Both the position numbers and the translations under genes were made by a program. Below the pieces are notes generated by a model. That model was not told the DNA's origin. It did no database searches and saw only the letters and a program-made list of their open reading frames with translations. 64,000 nucleotides of DNA, from positions 112,630,358 to 112,694,357 of the forward strand of contig NC_084794.1 in the NCBI RefSeq assembly GCF_963169125.1, written 5' to 3'. The stretch is from Humulus lupulus. Lineage: Eukaryota > Streptophyta > Magnoliopsida > Rosales > Cannabaceae. Of the stretch, positions 55,112 to 64,000 are shown in pieces; position 1 is the first letter of the stretch, and every line of letters starts with the position of its first letter.

Positions 55112-56866
55112 TGTTGACAGTGAAAACTCGTCAACATTGTTAGGTTGGGAAACTCAAAGCTTAGTAAGAAAATAACTTAGAAAGAACTTAGAATGGACTT
55201 AAGGAAAAAGAAATGCAGAACAACAATGGATTAAAAACTTGTAAATTGCTTAATAGCCTCAGTATACAATGAATTTTCCAACTCCTTTGCTGGAAGGGTG
55301 AAGATTTATTTATAGAAGAGATCTAATGGCTCCTAATACATTTGGTCCCAGAGGACAAGATTGTACATAGGTACATTGTCAAGGTAGTGGCATAGGACGT
55401 AATATTACAGGAGGTTGTGGTATTGGCCCTGGTACATGGTCAGAGGTGTGCAGGTAGTACCTCTACTCTTTGTACTAACTCGCCTTGTCTCTTCCTGTTT
55501 GATATAGATGTCAGAGTCACGCCTCTATGCTCTTCAGGATACGTGTACATTGTACCTGATGGTTGCTCTCATATATCCAAGGTACACCCTTGCTCCAAGT
55601 CCCTTTATATTTTGCTAAGTATAAGACTATTTGTAGCCTTCATTGATAAACATATGGGAGTCGCACCCCGCTAGTGACACCTTCCTTAGAAAATAGAGAA
55701 GGACATCATTGGCAGGGCGTATGCTTATATCAAAGAGGTGTGGGAGATAGAGGCTTTGGAAGTTGGTTTGTAAAGGTGAGATGTGAGATGTCGAATCGTG
55801 TGGCCTCGCGAGATGAGGCGCATGGCCTTGCGAGGTGGGGATATGGCCGAGGCATTGCGCCATGTGGACTCGCGAGATGAGGTTCCTGGCCTCACAAGGT
55901 AGGGAGATGACTGAGGCATCGCGCCATGTGGCCTCACGAGATGAGGCGCATGGCCTCGCGAGGTTGGTAGATGACCGAGGCATTGCACCGTGTGGCCTCG
56001 CAAGGTGTGGAGATGGCTGAGGCATTGCGCCGTGTGGCCTCGCGAGGTTGGGAGACAACCGAGGCATCACGTCGTGTGGCCTCGCGAGATGAGGCCCATA
56101 GCCTCACAAGTTGGGTAGATGGTTGAGGTATCGCACTGTGTAGCCTCGTAAGATGAGGTGCGTGGCCTTGCGAGGTTGGGAGACGACTGAGGCGTCGTGT
56201 CGTGTGGCCTCGCGAGATGAGGCGCATGGCATTGTATCTTACAAGATGAGATGTTGTGTGGCTTATAGAACCTCGCATAGCGAGGCCTCCCTTAGTGCTT
56301 CCGAGGGTGTATCGTCTCGCATAGCGAGACCTCCCTTAGCATGTCCTAATCTCTCAAAAGTTTGGGCATGCGAGCATTTCACGCATTGACGCCTAGGCAT
56401 GTAGCACCTCGCATAGAGAGGCCTTCCATTGTGTTACGCTTCCTGCGTTTGTACCTTTAGGTGCTTACGCGTGTCATGAAGTTCTCTTACATTTTAGACA
56501 TGCGAGGATTATGTGCCTTAGCACTTACACCTCTTTGGATCGGGGCTGGAACATCGCGTATTAATCTTGACCCAGTGTAATAAGACCTCTCGCACAACAT
56601 TCAAAGATAGGTCTCACATAGAGAGGCCCTTAGTCATGGGTGCCTTCTACACCCGACTTCATATGGCGAGGCCTTGGGTATCGCGAGGCCACACTTTGCA
56701 GCTTGGCGTGGGATGCTTTAATGGATAGTTTCCCATATTTAAAATACGCTAGAGGCTCACTTTGCATAGACACAAATACCTGAACGAAACATGATGTCGC
56801 GCGATTATCTAGGAGCTTTGAACATGAGTTGCAGTTTTTACTTGGTTTGGAATTTTCACATCAACA
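55112..56866 (-). mobile_element. Solo LTR H
   Basis: 1755 bp, TGTTGACAGTG...CACATCAACA, with a perfect TSD CTTAT (55107-55111 and 56867-56871). TATA box TTCTATAAATAAATC (minus sense, about 55303-55317), so the minus sense is inferred. It has no coding part and contains a CTCGCGAG-rich tandem array. Confidence 0.88.
55797..56245. repeat. CTCGCGAG-rich tandem array in solo LTR H
   Basis: A unit of about 64 bases (GTGGCCTCGCGAGATGAGGCGCATGG..., then GCGAGGTTGGGAGATGACYGAGGCATCGCGCC) repeated about seven times, some copies shortened to about 43 bases. The 8-base palindrome CTCGCGAG or a one-base variant occurs about twice per unit. The reading frames on both strands are by-products. Confidence 0.9.
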
Positions 56867-56999
56867 CTTATGACTCGGGATGAACCACGAGACCCACTGT
56901 AACATACCAAACTTTTGGAATTATTAATCCTCATTAATGAAGTATTTTATTCCCCAAATATAATTGTTTATTATTGATTTTGAATCAAAATGAGAATTT

Positions 57000-57609
57000 C
57001 AATTTTTTAATTGGAATTATGAAAATTCGAGATGAAAATGGGGAATAGCTGGGTCATGTTGAATTCCAACTTATTTATAATATAGTTGGTGGTGAACGCA
57101 TAAAAGGCAGGAGTGAGTGAGTCAAGTATGATGATTACTTGTGTACGCTCATCAATGAGGGCCCCATGTATTTATGCTTCATGCATCACATTAATCATGC
57201 TCAAAACATGTTCATGTACAGAAACACCTTTCTTCATCTTAGTAGTCTTGTAGGTTCTAGTAGCATCATGTCTACTTTGATAAGATTGTTGTCCAAACAT
57301 GACCTTTACAGAGTCCATTATCTCAAACGCAGTTTCCATGGGTAAATGCTTTGTTCTAAGATCACCATTCATGCTCACCAGCATGTAACACTTTGCCTTG
57401 TTGTTGGATTGAATCCAGACATCATACTTGTCCCGAACATTCTTTGGGGCATTGGCAACGGGCTCTTCAGGACATTCCTTAGTTGGGACAAATTTATGAT
57501 TCTCACAAATTAACATAAGATTCAAGTTTGATTTCCATCTTATAAATTTATCACCATTGAGTTTTTCAAGTGAAAGTAATGGAGTTATAAGATTGCCACC
57601 GTTCAACAT
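57000..57609 (-). pseudogene. Copia I gag
   Basis: The start ATG at 57609 gives MLNGGNLITPLLSLEKLNGD. The UBN2-type gag core follows: FIRWKSNLNLMLICENHKF, WIQSNNKAKCYMLVSMNGDL, VMFGQQSYQSRHDATRTY, VSVHEHVLSMINVMHEA. A TAA at 57172 interrupts, after which the same frame still reads IHGALIDERTQVIIILDSL and fades at about 57000. No zinc knuckle, protease or pol follow: the element is truncated here. Confidence 0.88.
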
Positions 57610-59587
57610 TACTGAAAGAAATAAAATACAATATTACTACTTGAAAAATATCAATTATTCAGAAAATAAATATGATGCATGAATGCAACAATTAAAACAC
57701 ATAAATAAACATTTATTTTTCTACGATAAAACTACCCAATAAATAAAGTGCAGCCTTAGGGTCGGTCAAGTTAAATTCAGATAGCTTATAAGACAATCTT
57801 ATCTTTATAATTTAAAACTCAAATAACTCTTTATTTTCTCTTTTAAAAATAAAGTACCGCTTGTTTGGTCAATATGCAATTATCCACTGAAAAATCTTAA
57901 TTGCATCTTTGTAAGTGTAACCCATTCTTTCAGAATTTACGACATAACTTAGAGGGTGCCTCCTTAGGGTCGGTTAAGCCTAAAATACATCACTCATCTT
58001 CATAAGAAGTCAACCTTGGTATTAATATGTCAAGAAACCTTTCTTAGGGGGACGGAAACAAAGCCGCTTGGAGGCCCTATTCATATCTCACGGTGTTGTA
58101 CTAATAATAGAGACCATATGTCACATTGGAATGTTCACCTTCTCCCACTTACTATTTTAGAAATAATGTATTTTATTAAATTAATCAATTAATTCCAAAT
58201 TAATTACAAAATACATTTAATTATAAAAATTTTTGTCTCTGTGATTAATGTGATCTAGATAATTACCTATTACATTCATCTAACTTTACTAAAATACTTT
58301 TTTTTTTTAAAAATACAATTGGTTATGTTAAAGGCCTATAAAAACTATTGCCTTTATTATGGTGTAAGTTACCAAGTTTTAACTAATTTAATACTTAGTA
58401 GTTTACACGCAATTGGTTTCTCCAAAACAATTTACATAAACAATTAGGACAATCCTAAATAATCATGTTTCTAAAATATGCATGATTAATAAAAATTGTG
58501 TGAGGTTTCATGAATGGCATGTAATTGACTAATGCATGATCATGTTATCAATGAAACATTAATTAACATTTATTTAAATAAATACAATAAATAAAAAATA
58601 AATGATGAACATAGTCCTATTGGGTATTTCTAAATTTACAACCTTAGAAAAATAGAAATAAAATTTCAAAAATAGTCTCCCACTTGTTTTCAAGACTCCA
58701 AGAATGCATCTCCTCTCTTTTAGGCTTTCTTGCAAATCTTTAGGAATTTGTTATGCCCAACTAATTAATTTATTTAATTAAAACTAAATTTTAATTAAAT
58801 AACTATTTTTGTCATCTTTTTAATTGAATTTAAATAATTAAATAATCAAATTCAAATAATTATTTAAACTTAAGATAAAATCATAAACAACTAAAAGATA
58901 TTTTATTTTTCTAATAAAAATAAAATAAGAAAACTAAACTTTTAAATTCAAAAAATTTAAAAATTAATTAAATAAAAGATAATTGCACCAAAATAGGATC
59001 GAACTTGAGCACCAAGAATGGTGCCCTAGATCACTAGGGTCGGTGACTACAAGGTGAGCCAAGGGGCTCGGGTGCATGCGGATGGGTGGCAGGCGTACGT
59101 AGGTGGGCGCGTAGGTAGCTGGGGAGCTGCATGGCGCAGGGGTGTGGGCTGGCTACAAGTGCGCAGGGAGGGGCTGCAGGTGTGCAGGGTTGGGCGACAC
59201 ATGCATCAGGGGAGCTTGGGGTTCGCACGTGTGCACGTGGTTGGGAGACTGGACATGTGCGCGCGCAGGTGCAGTAGCTGCGAAGCTCGGGCAGTGTGCC
59301 TCCAAGGTGCATGGCTTGGGTCCCCATGGCTTGGGTCCCTTTTTCTTCTTTTATCTTGTGTACAGATTTTTCAGATATTAATTTCAATTTTTTTATTTAC
59401 AAAAAGCCTATGCCCTATATGACTTACACAAGATTTAAAAATTCAAATTCATAACCCAATATCACCATATAATTAACGTTCCATCATTCAACCATACATT
59501 CAAAAAACATCTCCATCTATTCAATATACATATCAACATACATATAACAAATGCAAGAAACCCACACAACATAAATATATATATGTA
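57610..59587 (-). other. Copia I leader
   Basis: About 2 kb between primer site and gag. It is AT-rich and non-coding, except for a sharply GC-rich island (59030-59345). Confidence 0.65.
59030..59345. repeat. G-rich island in the copia I leader
   Basis: About 315 bases, G-rich on plus, with many GGGG/GGTGGG/GCGCG words and a direct repeat of CATGGCTTGGGTCCC at about 59310-59340. It stands out from flanks that are mostly A and T. Confidence 0.75.
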
Positions 59588-59603
59588 GATTGCTCTGGTA
59601 CCA
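59588..59603 (-). promoter_or_regulatory. Copia I primer binding site
   Basis: In the minus sense TGGTACCAGAGCAATC, two bases after the LTR end. It resembles the initiator tRNA-Met complement with one change (TGGTATCAGAGC). Confidence 0.8.
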
Positions 59604-59605
59604 AT

Positions 59606-60222
59606 TGTTGGTATTAAAAGAGCAAATCAAATATACGCAACAGGGAAATAACATTTTTTAATAATTATTAATACCAACCAAGATCACACATATATATATT
59701 AAATCACATACAATGAGATTAGAGATTGCCTCTTGTAGCCTATCAAGTGTCCTTGAATCCTTTTGTATAAAATAAAGGATCTTCCTATCCAAGTTTTGAA
59801 AGCCACACCTTTATCTTCCAGACCATTCCTCAAACAAACAAGGATGTGTGTGAGCATGTAGGACTCAAATGTTGATTTATGAATCTCTAGATGCACTCAA
59901 CACATGAGATTTGGAGAGGGTTTGATAGAGAGAAGAGGAATTGATTAGTTTACATGTTCTGGAAATCTATCGCTTCTGTTTCTTAGAGAGAGTTTATGTA
60001 AAACAATAACCTTCCTTAAAGGTATCGCTTATTTTTAGGTTTATAAAGATAATTAACTAATTTAATTAATCTTTATTTTATGAAAATAAAAATGATCAGT
60101 TAAAACCTTAATTAATTATTTAATTTAAATCATATTTAAAAAGAATAATTAAATAAAACAAATTATTTGAAATTCAAAATTCAAATCCCAGGGACAGAAA
60201 ATCTCTGGTGTGGCACCACACT
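59606..60222 (-). repeat. Copia I 5' LTR, partial
   Basis: Starts TGTTGGTATTAAAAGAGC on plus, the LTR 3' end in the minus sense. At least 617 bp; interrupted by chromovirus J at 60223. Confidence 0.75.
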
Positions 60223-62493
60223 TGTAACGCCCTGGCTACCCTAGAACAGTTACGGTAAACGGTGGACCGGAAATTTGACTCATTACCTGAGTCCTTTGGT
60301 CAAAAACGTGCTCTAAGTGTAATTAACAGGTTAAGGTATAAAACCAATAAAAAGGAAGTGGAGATTTTATTACAAACTGCTCTGCAGAGCTAAATAAAAC
60401 GTTTACAAGATGTTCTCAGTACAAAATGGTCACTACTGTTGAAAAGTTACAATCCCGCCGACCTAAGCGGCAAAAATAGGGCAAACCCCCTAGTTCCTCT
60501 GAGAACACCTTGACCGTGGTGGTCAAGCGACTGCATATGTACACACCACCACATCAGCTCTCCACTCAAGGCTAGGTGAGCTTCTCTTTCCCTTTACCTG
60601 CACCACATAGCACCCATGAGCCAAGGCTCAGCAAGAAAACATAACACTTTATATAAACATTATCAAATGATTATCATTATAATCACACTGAGCATAAAGC
60701 TTTCTAGCAAATGAGCAAACACCACATGAGGTCCTGATAAACCACACTGAGTGACTGACAAGCAAGTCACTGATTCAAATGGGAGAGTGGCTACTGAGTA
60801 AGCCACCAACCTCCAAGCGCTTAATTCATTCATCTTCCCCCAGGGTCGGTCTGGCATTAATGCTCTTTGAGCCATTCAATGCTGATAATTGATTTGATCA
60901 AATCTTGCTGGCTTGCGTGACACACGCTAAGGCCGTCCTGACTAATAAGTCAGCTCAACATGATCGGTGCCCAGTACCACCGCCGAACCTGACTAATAAG
61001 TCACAGCTTCACAGTTGATACTAGCACCCTTGCCAAACCTGACTAATAAGTCAGTACCATGCACAATTGAGCAACATATGCTAAGCATTCCATATTCAGT
61101 CCATGTCCATATTCTCACAATCAACATGCTTCATGAATGTCCACGCATGTCATATCTGGGGTGCAGTTTTCTTACCTCCGGTTCGAGCTAGAATGAATCA
61201 AAGAACGACCTTGAGAACGATCAACCTTTAAACTCCTTAGCGGTTACCTAACCATAGCCAATTAGAAACCATTAATAAAACAAATCAATAAATGGTTTAC
61301 AAACTAAACCACACTCCCGGGACCAAACCCCCACTCTCGGGACTCTCAAACTACTCAAAAGGAGCAAAGAAACCAACCCCGAGCGTTAAAAACCATCCCG
61401 AACCTTAAAATCAACACTTCCTGAAACTGCCCAAGCGCCTAGGCGCCACCCACCAGCGCTGGGGCGCTGTCCCAGAAACAGAGAGGGCTGCTCTCTGCCC
61501 TGAGTGGCGCTGGGGCGCTAGGGTTGGCGCTGGGGCGCCAGCTTCAAATCAGCAGCTGCACTGAAACTCCACTCCTGCGATTCCTCTTGAAACCAACCTT
61601 CCAAACACATCCCAAACCTCACCAAAACATCTAATTCTACCCCTAATCCTCACCTACATCACCTCCTCACCAAAACCCAATCACACACACACCAAAAATT
61701 CCCCTTGATTCCAACTTTCCACATCAAATTCTAGAGCTGAAAACAAAAAGGAAAAACAGAGTACACCTGAAATTCATAGGACAATTCCTTACCTCCAACT
61801 GGTTTTGAACCCTCTTAGGATGATGAACTAAGTCCACAACCTCCAAACTTTGATTCCTAGCTTGCTACCTCAACTTGGGACCAAAAACCTCAAAGAAAGA
61901 TAGAGAGGAAATGGATGTACGGGAAGGTGATGAAGCTGCTCTATTTTTGTTCTACAACTTTCTACAGCCACTTGAAACATATATAACCCAAGCAAAAAGA
62001 CCTTAATACCCCTAGGTCATCAAAAGCTTCTAATGTCTCCCCAAGGGTAAATTTGTCATCCTTCACCTATTTCGTTAATCTTAATTAACGCTCTCCAATT
62101 CCCGTTACCCTTTGACTCCTGGCGACGTTCTAATCATTAAAACATCCCGAGACTCACCCCGAGCCTCGATCTTAATCCCGTTATGACTAAACCGCTACTT
62201 TAATACTTAAATATCGTCTCATGCCGAATAGCTCGAACAAACCCACATCATAATGTGGTCTCAAATTATATCACCAACATGCGAACAAGTAATCAATTTA
62301 CCCTCAACGGGCCAAATTACCATCACACCCCTGTAGTTAAAAACATGGACTCACATGTACGCATTTCACATCATATCTTAATATAATCAACATATACATG
62401 CATTTTATCAATTAATAACATAATTAATCAAGTATGGCCCTCTCAGCCTACTATTCATGCCGTTAAACATATCGGAGAATTCGGGGCATTACA
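60223..62493 (-). repeat. Chromovirus J 3' LTR
   Basis: 2271 bp, TGTAACGCCCTGG...GGGGCATTACA. A TATA-like GGTTATATATG (minus sense) lies at about 61978-61988. A GC-rich cassette at 61430-61555 is built on GGCGCTGGGGCGC. Three CTGACTAATAAGTCAG palindromes lie at 60938-61054. It is the reference for calling solo LTRs K and D. Confidence 0.93.
60938..61054. repeat. Three spaced palindromes CTGACT-AATA-AGTCAG
   Basis: At 60938-60953, 60989-61003 (last base lost) and 61039-61054, about 50 bases apart. Each is a 6-bp stem with a 4-base loop. Confidence 0.9.
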
Positions 62494-62508
62494 ACTATCC
62501 CCTCCTTA
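62494..62508 (-). promoter_or_regulatory. Chromovirus J polypurine tract
   Basis: In the minus sense AGTAAGGAGGGGATAGT abuts the LTR start TGTAATGCC. Confidence 0.88.
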
Positions 62509-62529
62509 CTGAAATTTCGTCCCCGAAAT

Positions 62530-63999
62530 TTACCTGAACAGCTCGGGATACTGACTCTGCATATCTGACTCCAGCTCCCAGGTCGCCTCCTCGACCTTGC
62601 TGTTCCTCCACAATACCTTAACCAAAGGTATTGTCTTATTTCTGAGGACCTTGTCCTTTCTATCAAGTATCTGAACTGGCTGCTCCTCAAAGGAGAGATC
62701 TGGCTCAAGCTCCAGATCTTCATAACTCAGAATATGGCCCACATCAGATACATACCTCCGAAGAGCTGATACATGAAACATATTATGCACGGCAGACAAC
62801 GCCGGAGGCAAAGCCAATCTGTAAGCCACCTGACCAATCCTCTCCAGGATCTCAAATGGACCTACAAATCTAGGACTCAGCTTGCCTTTCTTCCCAAACC
62901 TTCTCACCCCTTTCCATGGTGAGACTTTGAGGAAAACATAGTCTCCTACCTGGAACTCCACGTTTCTGCGCTTGGGATCAGTGTAGCTCTTCTGTCTACT
63001 CTGAGAAGCAAGCATTCTAGCTCTAATATTCTCTATAGCCTCACTGGTCCTCTGAACTGCATCAAGACCTAAGTATCTCCTTTCTCCTGTCTCATCCCAA
63101 TGGATGGGAGATCTGCACTTCCTACCATATAGCATCTCATAAGGTGCTACTCCAATGGTAGACTGGTAACTGTTATTGTAGGAGAATTCTATCAAAGGCA
63201 GATACTTACTCCAAGACCCACCGAAATCTAGCACACATGCTCTCAGCATGTCCTCCAAAATCTGGATCGTCCTCTCAGATTGCCCATCTGTCTGAGGATG
63301 ATAAGCTGTACTGAACTTCAACTTTGTCCCCATGGCTTTCTGCAAACTCCCCCAAAACTTGGAAGTAAAAGTGGGGTCCCAATCTGACACGATCGACCTA
63401 GGTGCACCATGGAGCCGCACGATCTCTCTCACATAGAGATCTGCATACTGATCAACTGTATATGTAGTCCTCACTGGCAGAAAGTGAGCTGACTTGGTGT
63501 AGCGATCCACTACCACCCAAACGGAATCATGCTGACCAGCAGTCCTGGGCAAGCCCACCACAAAATCCATCGTGACATCTTCCCACTTCCACTCAGGAAT
63601 ATCCAGAGGCTGCAGTGACCCAGCCGGCCTCTGATGCTCAGCCTTGACTTGTTGACATGTCAAGCACTTAGCCACATACTCTACTACATCTCTCTTCATC
63701 CCCGGCCACCAATATAACGATCTCACATCATGATACATCTTCGTGGTGCCTAGATGCAAAGAATAAGGTGTAGTATGAGATTCATCCAGAATCTCTCGCC
63801 TCAACGCAGTGTCTAACGGAACACATATCCGCCCCTTGTATCTAAACAAGCCTACCTCAGACACTGTATAATCCCTGGATGCTCCAGCCAGAACATCCTC
63901 TCTAATCTTGATCAGCTGTGGATCACTCAACTGACCTTCTTTGATCCTCTCTAACAGTGTAGACTGTAGCGTAATGTTAGCCAGCTGGCCTACCAGCAA
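62530..63999 (-). CDS. Chromovirus J pol end: integrase with chromodomain
   Basis: 489 open codons, cut by the window edge upstream. The zinc-binding HHCC (ESHTTPYSLHLG, CLTCQQVK) is at about residues 74-114. The catalytic Asp is in VTMDFVVGLP (about 144), Asp in SIVSDWDPTFTSKFW (about 205; the usual Arg is Trp) and Glu in DGQSERTIQILED (about 241). The GPF box is GPFEILERIG. The C-terminal chromodomain (LDRKDKVLRNKTIPLVKVLW, then EEATWELESDM) targets integration to marked chromatin in this clade. The order and the ending fit Tekay. No break is seen, so this is the best preserved gene in the window and possibly young. Confidence 0.93.
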   Translation of the reverse strand: MLVGQLANITLQSTLLERIKEGQLSDPQLIKIREDVLAGASRDYTVSEVGLFRYKGRICVPLDTALRREILDESHTTPYSLHLGTTKMYHDVRSLYWWPGMKRDVVEYVAKCLTCQQVKAEHQRPAGSLQPLDIPEWKWEDVTMDFVVGLPRTAGQHDSVWVVVDRYTKSAHFLPVRTTYTVDQYADLYVREIVRLHGAPRSIVSDWDPTFTSKFWGSLQKAMGTKLKFSTAYHPQTDGQSERTIQILEDMLRACVLDFGGSWSKYLPLIEFSYNNSYQSTIGVAPYEMLYGRKCRSPIHWDETGERRYLGLDAVQRTSEAIENIRARMLASQSRQKSYTDPKRRNVEFQVGDYVFLKVSPWKGVRRFGKKGKLSPRFVGPFEILERIGQVAYRLALPPALSAVHNMFHVSALRRYVSDVGHILSYEDLELEPDLSFEEQPVQILDRKDKVLRNKTIPLVKVLWRNSKVEEATWELESDMQSQYPELFR

Positions 64000-64000
64000 C

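Larger units (their letters stand above)
57000..60222 (-). mobile_element. Copia I, truncated LTR retrotransposon
   Basis: In the minus sense: part of a 5' LTR (60222-59606, ending ACCAACA), primer binding site, a 2-kb leader and gag, then truncation at about 57000. The upstream part of its LTR is cut off by chromovirus J and would lie beyond the window. No second LTR is seen. Confidence 0.75.
60223..64000 (-). mobile_element. Chromovirus J (Tekay-type gypsy), 3' part
   Basis: In the minus sense: the end of pol (63999-62530), a polypurine tract, and a 3' LTR ending at 60223. The rest (gag, protease, RT, 5' LTR) lies beyond the window. The left flank ACACT (60218-60222) is the expected TSD. 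It is inserted in the copia I LTR. Confidence 0.93.

Noticed and set aside
55627..56278. Repetitive frames in several registers, up to 147 codons
   Set aside because: Produced by the 64-bp CTCGCGAG array; no start or domain logic.
59034..59422. Cys/Pro-rich and Gly/Arg-rich frames of about 120 codons
   Set aside because: Low-complexity GC island in an element leader, open on both strands by composition.
60938..61054. CRISPR-like spaced repeats
   Set aside because: Only three short palindromes inside a plant LTR; not an array.
1..64000. tRNA, rRNA or snoRNA genes
   Set aside because: No cloverleaf-like or rRNA-like sequence noticed; the only tRNA-related sequences are retrotransposon primer binding sites.

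Overview
This is an intergenic stretch of a plant nuclear genome, almost certainly a eudicot. It is AT-rich and consists almost entirely of transposable elements; I see no intact host gene, no tRNA or rRNA gene and no CRISPR array. The evidence is Ty1/copia and Ty3/gypsy elements of plant lineages (Tekay chromovirus, Tat with a second RNase H, Tork-like copia), a CACTA transposon with a plant-type terminus, and captured fragments of plant genes. The species cannot be fixed from the sequence.

Most element borders can be set to the base because target site duplications (TSDs) survive. From the left: a decayed DUF1985 (Ulp1-type transposon) pseudogene with low-complexity arrays (151-1850); a Tekay-type solo LTR (1886-4441); a 2-kb foldback element (about 4700-6650); then copia A (6897-37809, TSD CCAAT, minus strand). 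The 5' LTR of copia A is split by a 24-kb Tat-type gypsy B (13317-37585, TSD ATATT, minus strand). Gypsy B itself holds a CACTA element C (15123-24949, TSD TAT) and a Tekay-type solo LTR D (34005-36775, TSD GCGAT). Right of copia A lie an RNase H-like pseudogene (37952-38345), AT-rich DNA with a 68-bp tandem repeat, copia E (40952-51842, TSD TGGTC, minus) carrying copia F (42139-47494, TSD AGTAT, plus), two solo LTRs G (52489-53646, TSD CTTAG) and H (55112-56866, TSD CTTAT), a truncated copia I (about 57000-60222), and the 3' part of a Tekay chromovirus J (60223 to the window end, minus).

Most coding regions are decayed. The chromovirus J pol end is the only long reading frame with all expected catalytic residues and no break. 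Copia F is one stop codon from an open polyprotein, but its integrase has lost two of three catalytic residues. Gypsy B carries, besides gag-pol on the minus strand, a convergent plus-strand gene with its own TATA box, introns and poly(A) signal; CACTA C landed in that gene.

The most interesting object is CACTA C. It has no recognisable transposase but carries exons from three unrelated host genes on the minus strand: two consecutive exons of an F-box/LRR gene (FBL4-like), one of a paladin-like phosphatase gene and one of the chaperonin gene CCT8. All keep splice-site-like borders and codon phase, so joining them would give one open frame of 164 codons, possibly running on into a terminal exon with a poly(A) signal. 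It looks like an exon-shuffled chimeric gene inside a Pack-CACTA element.
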